Assembly: GCA_038101125.1 (NCBI GenBank)
Contig: JAYNVZ010000021.1
Location: forward strand, 1-19,584
Direction: 5' to 3'
Length of the DNA: 19,584 nt
From: GCA-2698665 sp038101125
GTDB lineage: Bacteria; Pseudomonadota; Gammaproteobacteria; GCA-002705445; GCA-002716945
Position 1 is the first letter of the stretch; each line of letters opens with the position of its first letter. This document shows positions 15,313 to 19,584 of the stretch, in pieces. The notes under the pieces were generated by a model. The model saw only the letters and a program-made list of their open reading frames with translations, ran no database searches and was not told the origin of the DNA. Made by a program: the position numbers and the translations under genes.

Positions 15313-15650
15313 GAGAGTCAACTATATGATCGCTGTGTAAACAGAGGAAAGTCCGGGCTCCATAGGCAATAGTGCCAGGTAATACCTGGGAAACGTAAGT
15401 TTACGGAAAGTGCTGCAGAAAATAACCGCTAGCATAATAGCTAGTAAGGGTGAAAAGGTGAGGTAAGAGCTCACCACATATAAGGTAACAAGTATGGTTG
15501 AGGCAAACCCCACTAGGAGCAAAGCAAATTTATAGCATTTTGTCAGCCTAAGGCACGCTATATGGTAGGCTGCTAGAGGTATTTGGTGACAGATACCCCA
15601 GATTAATGATCATACATGACAGAACCCGGCTTATCGGTTGACTCTTACCA
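15313..15650 (+). ncRNA. rnpB: RNase P RNA, bacterial class A
   Basis: This is the catalytic RNA of ribonuclease P, which removes 5' leaders from tRNA precursors. Conserved class A blocks are seen in order: GAGGAAAGTCCGGGCTCC (about 15344-15361), GCCAGGTAATACCTGG, AAGGGTGAAAAGGTGAGGTA (about 15447-15466) with AAGAGCTCACC, GGTAGGCTGCT, and ACAGAACCCGGCTTATCGG near the 3' end. The ends are set by the P1 helix: 15313-15322 pairs with 15637-15646, followed by ACCA, as in known RNase P RNAs. Length (338) is a little short but normal. A T-rich stretch at 15652-15660 just after the end may help termination; no strong hairpin terminator is evident. Small frames on both strands here are not genes. Confidence 0.97.
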
Positions 15651-15737
15651 CTTTTTCTTTATTAAATTTTATAATAACCTTATAAGTTATTGTAAATTAT
15701 ATCTATTTGATAAATAACAATATTTTTACATAAAATC

Positions 15738-15754
15738 TATGGTTTATAACCATA
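15738..15754. repeat. Inverted repeat upstream of the mraZ promoter
   Basis: A perfect 17-base palindrome with seven-base arms around TAT ends six bases before the -35 box of the mraZ promoter. No T run follows on either strand, so it is more like a protein-binding site than a terminator. The 147-base stretch between rnpB and the MraZ repeats otherwise shows only AT-rich sequence, including a weaker inverted repeat near 15672-15690. Confidence 0.4.
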
Positions 15755-15759
15755 AAACC

Positions 15760-15788
15760 TTGCATGACATATAAAAAAGACATATAGT
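15760..15788 (+). promoter_or_regulatory. Probable sigma-70 promoter of the mraZ-ftsI cluster
   Basis: TTGCAT (15760-15765) and TATAGT (15783-15788, five of six matches) are separated by the ideal 17 bases. The predicted start is near 15795-15797, directly ahead of the phased MraZ-type repeats and about 40 bases before mraZ. Confidence 0.6.
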
Positions 15789-15797
15789 GTTGATATA

Positions 15798-15832
15798 TGG
15801 CAATTTTTGTTAAATTGTGGGAGAAAATGGTA
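15798..15832 (+). promoter_or_regulatory. Phased direct repeats, likely MraZ operator
   Basis: Four five-base units, TGGCA (15798), TGTTA (15808), TGGGA (15818) and TGGTA (15828), begin exactly ten bases apart, leaving five-base spacers. Known MraZ operators are TGGGN repeats with five-base spacers just upstream of mraZ. One unit here matches fully and two others keep TGG. The position, between the predicted transcription start and the mraZ start codon, suits autoregulation. Confidence 0.65.
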
Positions 15833-15835
15833 GAT

Positions 15836-16288
15836 ATGTTTAAAGGCATACACAACATAAATTTAGATGGTAAAGGTAGATTAACCATACCTACTAAGTA
15901 TAGAAACACAATTACTGACCAATCAAATGGCAGTATGGTCGTCACCATGGATACTGAAGAGAAATGTCTATTGTTATACCCATCAACAATCTGGGCTACA
16001 ATCGAGAAAAAAATCAATGATTTGCCAAGTTTTTCTAAAAATCATAGACGTATACAAAGAATACTAATAGGTCATGCAGAAGACTTAGATATAGACTCTG
16101 CTGGTAGAATTTTGCTATCAAAACCACTGAGATTGGCAGCTGATATGACTAAAAAGATCACATTGATAGGGCAAGGCCAGAAATTTGAAATTTGGAATGA
16201 AGATACTTGGAATACCAAAGTAAATAATTGGAGATCTGAAGAGACTGATGAGTCTGAACAATCTGTCTTGTCAGATTTAATAATATGA
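15836..16288 (+). CDS. mraZ: Transcriptional regulator MraZ
   Basis: A 150-residue DNA-binding protein that represses its own division and cell wall cluster in model bacteria. It has the two AbrB-like halves of the family: M-F-K-G-I-H-N-I-N-L-D-G-K-G-R-L-T-I-P (residues 1-19) and D-L-D-I-D-S-A-G-R-I-L-L near 83-94. The start at 15836 is chosen over the longer frame from 15797 because it gives the family N-terminus M-F-K-G and leaves the phased operator repeats outside the gene; GGGAG at 15819-15823 is a possible ribosome binding site, overlapping the operator, so MraZ binding could also mask translation initiation in the DNA-encoded leader only indirectly. It overlaps the next gene by four bases. 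Confidence 0.93.
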   Translation: MFKGIHNINLDGKGRLTIPTKYRNTITDQSNGSMVVTMDTEEKCLLLYPSTIWATIEKKINDLPSFSKNHRRIQRILIGHAEDLDIDSAGRILLSKPLRLAADMTKKITLIGQGQKFEIWNEDTWNTKVNNWRSEETDESEQSVLSDLII

Positions 16289-16485
16289 TGAAAATAGATA
16301 AATATTATCGAGCTTTAGGTATTACCGGCAATGAAGATATTAGAGTAATAAAAAAAATCTTTATGAAGGTTGCTCAGAAATACCATCCAGATAAGAATCA
16401 AAATAGCACAGATTCCATAGAAAAATTCATCGATGCGAAAGATGCTTATGAGAACATTATAAAATTCAGAAAGGATATATCATGA
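16285..16485 (+). CDS. Small J-domain protein
   Basis: A 66-residue protein that consists of little more than a J-domain: Y-Y-R-A-L-G-I (residues 7-13), a basic helix II, the H-P-D tripeptide at 34-36 in K-Y-H-P-D-K-N, and helix III with F-I-D-A-K-D-A-Y-E. J-domains stimulate the ATPase of DnaK-type chaperones. No glycine-rich, zinc-finger, client-binding or membrane segment is present. Its start overlaps the mraZ stop (ATGATG; 16285 or 16288) and its stop overlaps the rsmH start (ATGA), so it is embedded in the dcw operon, where a J-protein is not a usual member. Which chaperone it serves is unknown. Confidence 0.85.
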   Translation: MMKIDKYYRALGITGNEDIRVIKKIFMKVAQKYHPDKNQNSTDSIEKFIDAKDAYENIIKFRKDIS

Positions 16486-17429
16486 GTCAACTCCAAAGAC
16501 ATATACCTGTGATGCTAAATGAATCTATTGATGCCATGAATATTGTATCAAATGGATCATATATCGATGCCACGTTCGGGTTTGGTGGTCATTCAGAACA
16601 AATTCTCAAAAATTTGGATAAGGATGGAAAATTAAATGCAATTGACAAAGATCAGGATGCTATAGACCTCCTCAATCCTGAAATCTTTACTGATGAAAGG
16701 TTTTCCCTGAAACATGGATGTTTCTCAGATTTAAGCAAATTTTCTAAAGAGTGGGGTGTTTATGGTTCTGTTAATGGAATTCTATTTGATTTAGGTGTCT
16801 CATCTCATCATTTGGATGAACCAGATAGAGGTTTTAGTTTTAATAAAAAAGGAATAGTTGATATGCGATTTGATCAAACATCAGGTATTTCTGCATGCGA
16901 TTGGATCAAGGGTGTCGATGAACAAACTTTATCAAATATTATTTGGAAATTTGGTGAAGAAAGATATTCCAGAAGAATAGCAAAGTCCATAATTTATCAA
17001 AGAGATCAGACAACAATTACTGACACAGACCAATTATCAAAAATAATTGATAAAGCAGTACCTCGAAATGAAAAGCATAAACACAATGCTACGAGAACGT
17101 TTCAAGCTATAAGAATATTTATTAACAAAGAATTAGAAGTACTCAAAGATGCTCTTCATAATAGTTATAATATACTTGCCCCTAAAGGACGTTTAGTATT
17201 AATAACATATCATTCTCTTGAAGATAGAGTAATAAAAGATTTTTTATCAGTAACAGATGAAAATTTATCTACACCGAGAGGGCTCCCTATCAAAAGCGAG
17301 TTTTTAAAAAAAATGTTCAATGTTGTAGCAAAATCTATAAAGCCATCCAGTGATGAAATTAGGATAAATCCAAGATCGAGATCAGCTAAATTAAACATTT
17401 TGGAAAAAGTAAATGAGGATCATGGTTAA
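16482..17429 (+). CDS. rsmH: 16S rRNA (cytosine(1402)-N4)-methyltransferase
   Basis: A 315-residue SAM-dependent methyltransferase (formerly MraW) that N4-methylates C1402 in the ribosomal decoding centre. It starts H-I-P-V-M-L-N-E-S at residues 7-15, has the SAM motif Y-I-D-A-T-F-G-F-G-G-H-S at 27-38, I-L-F-D-L-G-V-S-S-H-H-L-D near 103-115, R-G-F-S-F, and the C-terminal I-T-Y-H-S-L-E-D-R-V-I-K and I-N-P-R-S-R-S-A-K-L blocks. Length is usual. It is the standard neighbour of mraZ and ftsL. It overlaps the J-domain gene by four bases. Confidence 0.97.
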   Translation: MSQLQRHIPVMLNESIDAMNIVSNGSYIDATFGFGGHSEQILKNLDKDGKLNAIDKDQDAIDLLNPEIFTDERFSLKHGCFSDLSKFSKEWGVYGSVNGILFDLGVSSHHLDEPDRGFSFNKKGIVDMRFDQTSGISACDWIKGVDEQTLSNIIWKFGEERYSRRIAKSIIYQRDQTTITDTDQLSKIIDKAVPRNEKHKHNATRTFQAIRIFINKELEVLKDALHNSYNILAPKGRLVLITYHSLEDRVIKDFLSVTDENLSTPRGLPIKSEFLKKMFNVVAKSIKPSSDEIRINPRSRSAKLNILEKVNEDHG

Positions 17430-17682
17430 TTTATTAATTTTATTTATTATAACTATTTCTGCTTTCACAGTGATATATGTAAAGCATAAAAATAGACTTA
17501 TGAACATACAAATTGAAAAATCTGAAAAAGAACTTTCTTTACAACTTAATCAGCATAAAAAGCTTTTAGACACAAAAGCAAAACTAATTGATGAGAAATT
17601 AACAGATACTGATATTAAAAGAATTTTAGGAATGAAAATTCCTAACAAAAATAAAGTTATTTATATAGATTTGGTTGAATAA
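17413..17682 (+). CDS. ftsL: Cell division protein FtsL
   Basis: A short bitopic membrane protein (89 residues) of the divisome that works with FtsB and FtsQ. It has a membrane segment at about residues 5-23 (V-N-L-L-I-L-F-I-I-T-I), a charged linker, and a helical, coiled-coil-prone stretch (N-I-Q-I-E-K-S-E-K-E-L to K-L-I-D). FtsL is poorly conserved, so position after rsmH and before ftsI carries much of the call. The start may be 17413, or 17422, which would give an eight-base overlap with rsmH like others in this window; GGA at 17402-17404 favours 17413. Confidence 0.85.
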   Translation: MRIMVNLLILFIITISAFTVIYVKHKNRLMNIQIEKSEKELSLQLNQHKKLLDTKAKLIDEKLTDTDIKRILGMKIPNKNKVIYIDLVE

Positions 17683-17696
17683 ACCGGAGGTGTAGT

Positions 17697-18787
17697 ATGT
17701 TTGAGTTAGTAAATGAGTATAATCAAAATGCTGTGATCAAAGTGATAGGTGTAGGCGGTGGCGGCGGTAATGCCGTGATGTCTATGCTTGAATCAAGTAT
17801 TCATGGCGCGGAATTCATATTAGCAAATACAGACTCTCAAGCTTTGAGGGATATTAAAGGAGCTACTATGATACAAATAGGTTCTGAAATCACAAAAGGC
17901 CTTGGTGCTGGAGCTGACCCAGAAAAGGGAAGAGAAGCAGCATTAGAGGCAAAAGAGGAATTGTCTTCAGCAATTGAAGGTGCAGATATGCTTTTTATTG
18001 CAGCTGGCATGGGAGGCGGAACTGGAACTGGAGCAGCATCAGTCATAGCACAAATAGCAAGAGATGGCTTCATGCAGAACAAGGAATAGAGGCTCTAAGT
18101 GAATGGGTTGATTCTTTAATTGTAATTCCAAATGAGAAATTAGCAGAAGTATATGGCGATGATAATTCTATATTCTCGTCATTTGAAAATGCAAATGATG
18201 TTCTTAGAGGAGCTGTAAAAGGAATAGCAGAGATCATCACTATCAGAGGGTTTATAAATGTTGATTTCGCTGATGTAAAAACTGTTATGTCTGGACGAGG
18301 TAAAGCTATGATGGGTTCAGGTTTTGCAACTGGAGAAAATAGAGCAGACGATGCTGTTCAAGCAGCTATTGATAGCCCTTTGTTGGATAATATTGATCTA
18401 CATGGAGCAAGTGGTGTTTTAGTAAATATTACGGCTGGAGCTGACCTAACGTCTAAAGAGTTTTCGACTATTGGCGAGAGAGTAAAAGGTATTGCTAATG
18501 AAAATGCAACAGTAATTATTGGTTGCATTAAAGAAGAGGATAACCTAGGTGAGTTGAGAGTAACTTTAATTGCCACTGGCTTTGAAAACCAAAAAGCTGA
18601 TGCAGAAGAGATTATAAGTTCAAGTGATGATGCTAGTACCCCAGCCCCTAATGCAGTAGTTGGCGGTGTTAATCATATACCTAGTTCTCCTAATTATAAT
18701 AATATAGCAACAAAAGAGGCGATTGTAGATAAAACAAATGTTGATAATATCGATATCCCTGCTTTTCTAAGGCAACAAGCTGACTAA
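17697..18787 (+). pseudogene. ftsZ: Cell division protein FtsZ, broken by an internal deletion and frameshift
   Basis: FtsZ is the tubulin-like GTPase that forms the division ring. The first frame (17697-18089) gives residues 1-123 of a normal protein: G-V-G-G-G-G-G-N-A (18-26) and the tubulin signature G-G-G-T-G-T-G (106-112), then leaves homology after I-A-R-D and hits a stop at 18087. From about 18071 another frame continues H-A-E-Q-G-I-E-A-L-S, the T7-loop stretch N-V-D-F-A-D-V, and ends D-I-P-A-F-L-R-Q-Q-A-D at 18784. The 237 C-terminal residues, plus 123, plus the 23 residues normally between those points make 383, the length of Escherichia coli FtsZ. So about 61 bases are missing, including the region of the nucleotide-contacting Glu138 and Arg142. 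The ribosome site GGAGG (17686-17690) is the best in the window. An assembly error cannot be excluded. Confidence 0.88.
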
Positions 18788-19584
18788 GAAAAGTAAAAAC
18801 TCAAACAACCATAATTGGAGACAGTACTTTATAGTTAGTATTGTCTCCATACTTTTTATATTCATTGTAACAAGAATTATATTATTACAAGGTTTTAATA
18901 CAGATTGTTTTTATGTAAATGAAAGCTCTTGCAAAAAAAATCTTAGTAATGTAGCTGATAATAGACAAATCAACTTAAAGGTTATAAAAACATTCAGAGG
19001 TATTATTTACGATAGAAATAATGAAATACTTGCAATGAGTTTACCTAAAAAAACTCTATGTATAAATGTTTATAGAATTAATTCTGATGATAAAGAAATA
19101 AATTATAAAGAACTATTAAAATTAATAAAACTTCCAGAAAAAAACTTCAAGAAGATACTTAAAAAACATAAAAACAAAAAAGAGTACTATTTAAAAAGAA
19201 AAATTAGCGACGATTTAGCAAAAGATATATCTAAGCTTAAATTACCAAATGTTTATTTTATTGATGAATATCAACGTGTATATTTGGGTGGATCATACTT
19301 TTCTAATATCATTGGATTCACAGATATTGACAATAATGGTCAATCTGGTATTGAGTACTCAAAAAATACTGAATTGAGTTCGATAAGTGGTATCAAAAAA
19401 ATAAGAAAAGATAATTTAGGGAGGTCAATAGAACTAATTGATTTTATAAAAAAGCCATCCCCTGGAGAAGATGTATACTTATCGATTGACAAAAGAATAC
19501 AGTTCATTGGGTTTAATATTTTAAAAGAGTATACAAAAAAATTTGATGCAGATAGTTCTTCGCTTGTTTTAGTAAGAGTTAAAA
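18780..19584 (+). CDS. ftsI: Peptidoglycan D,D-transpeptidase FtsI (PBP3), N-terminal part, runs off the window
   Basis: FtsI cross-links septal peptidoglycan. The frame 18780-19584 reads a short basic N-terminus, a membrane segment at about residues 16-36, the R-G-I-I-Y-D-R-N-N-E-I-L-A block (73-85) and the dimerisation domain with I-I-G-F-T-D-I-D-N-N-G-Q-S-G-I-E-Y and L-S-I-D-K-R-I-Q near 235-242. The catalytic transpeptidase domain lies beyond the edge. No ATG, GTG or TTG occurs near the expected start: the frame opens at 18771 after a stop, and the first in-frame ATG is inside the pedestal domain. CTG at 18780 is the best start. It has TAAGG seven bases upstream, and overlaps the ftsZ stop by eight bases (CTGACTAA). 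Confidence 0.88.
   Translation, partial: MTKKSKNSNNHNWRQYFIVSIVSILFIFIVTRIILLQGFNTDCFYVNESSCKKNLSNVADNRQINLKVIKTFRGIIYDRNNEILAMSLPKKTLCINVYRINSDDKEINYKELLKLIKLPEKNFKKILKKHKNKKEYYLKRKISDDLAKDISKLKLPNVYFIDEYQRVYLGGSYFSNIIGFTDIDNNGQSGIEYSKNTELSSISGIKKIRKDNLGRSIELIDFIKKPSPGEDVYLSIDKRIQFIGFNILKEYTKKFDADSSSLVLVRVK

Noticed and set aside
15672..15690. AT-rich inverted repeat after rnpB as a terminator
   Set aside because: The six-base arms are purely weak and no T run follows; it is about 20 bases past the RNA end.
15797..15835. Longer mraZ start at 15797
   Set aside because: The family begins M-F-K-G at 15836; the extension covers the phased operator repeats and the predicted transcription start.
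15703..16017. Leftward 104-residue frame over the mraZ leader and gene
   Set aside because: It is antisense to mraZ and its operator, with no recognisable motif.
18060..18090. Programmed ribosomal frameshift in ftsZ
   Set aside because: A simple frameshift would not restore the ~20 missing residues, and no slippery run is present at the join.
18287..18787. Separate 166-residue gene starting at 18287
   Set aside because: FtsZ homology in this frame begins about 216 bases earlier, near 18071; the ATG at 18287 is the internal methionine after the T7 loop, with no ribosome site.

Overview
The window is strongly AT-rich and densely coding. It suggests a methylotrophic proteobacterium, probably gamma- or betaproteobacterial. 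Positions 1-13449 hold a gene island for tetrahydromethanopterin (H4MPT)-linked formaldehyde oxidation and for making the cofactors H4MPT and methylofuran. The rest is proteobacterial housekeeping: dusA, rnpB and the start of the division and cell wall (dcw) cluster. Supporting signs are a DusA-type tRNA-dihydrouridine synthase, rnpB next to mraZ, and an FtsZ tail ending in the proteobacterial D-I-P-A-F-L-R motif. The exact taxon cannot be fixed from the sequence alone.

Layout. (1) 1-5635, rightward: the 3' end of beta-RFAP synthase, mtdB, an ATP-grasp gene, mch, a RimK-like ATP-grasp gene, a CitG-like gene and fae, closed by a terminator at 5661-5690. (2) A leftward HisA-like gene (5673-6356) diverges, with only 3 bases between start codons, from a rightward trio (6360-9691): an MfnD-like ATP-grasp ligase, an MfnF-like protein and pabB. 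(3) 9688-13449, leftward: a tight operon of mobA, dmrB-like, a DHPS-related gene, a DUF447-type gene and mfnB, each overlapping the next. (4) 13506-15264, rightward: dusA and a methyltransferase. (5) rnpB at 15313-15650 with a perfect -10 box. (6) 15760-19584, rightward: a promoter, phased MraZ-type repeats, mraZ, a 66-residue J-domain protein, rsmH, ftsL, a broken ftsZ and the 5' part of ftsI.

How the genes work together. Fae condenses formaldehyde with H4MPT. MtdB oxidises methylene-H4MPT and Mch hydrolyses methenyl-H4MPT to formyl-H4MPT. The formyltransferase/hydrolase complex that finishes the route is not in this window. PabB supplies 4-aminobenzoate, which beta-RFAP synthase uses to begin H4MPT. 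The DmrB-like flavoprotein probably reduces the dihydro form. MfnB, the MfnD-like and the MfnF-like proteins belong to furan-cofactor synthesis. Six further genes of this guild (two ATP-grasp, CitG-like, HisA-like, DUF447, DHPS-related) have no firmly established reaction in bacteria.

The most unusual part is the dcw segment. A J-domain gene lies between mraZ and rsmH. ftsZ lies between ftsL and ftsI instead of at the far end of the cluster. That ftsZ lacks about 61 bases of its GTPase domain, which shifts the frame. ftsI has no ATG, GTG or TTG at its expected start and appears to begin with CTG in an 8-base overlap with ftsZ. No complete mobile element, CRISPR array or tRNA was seen.
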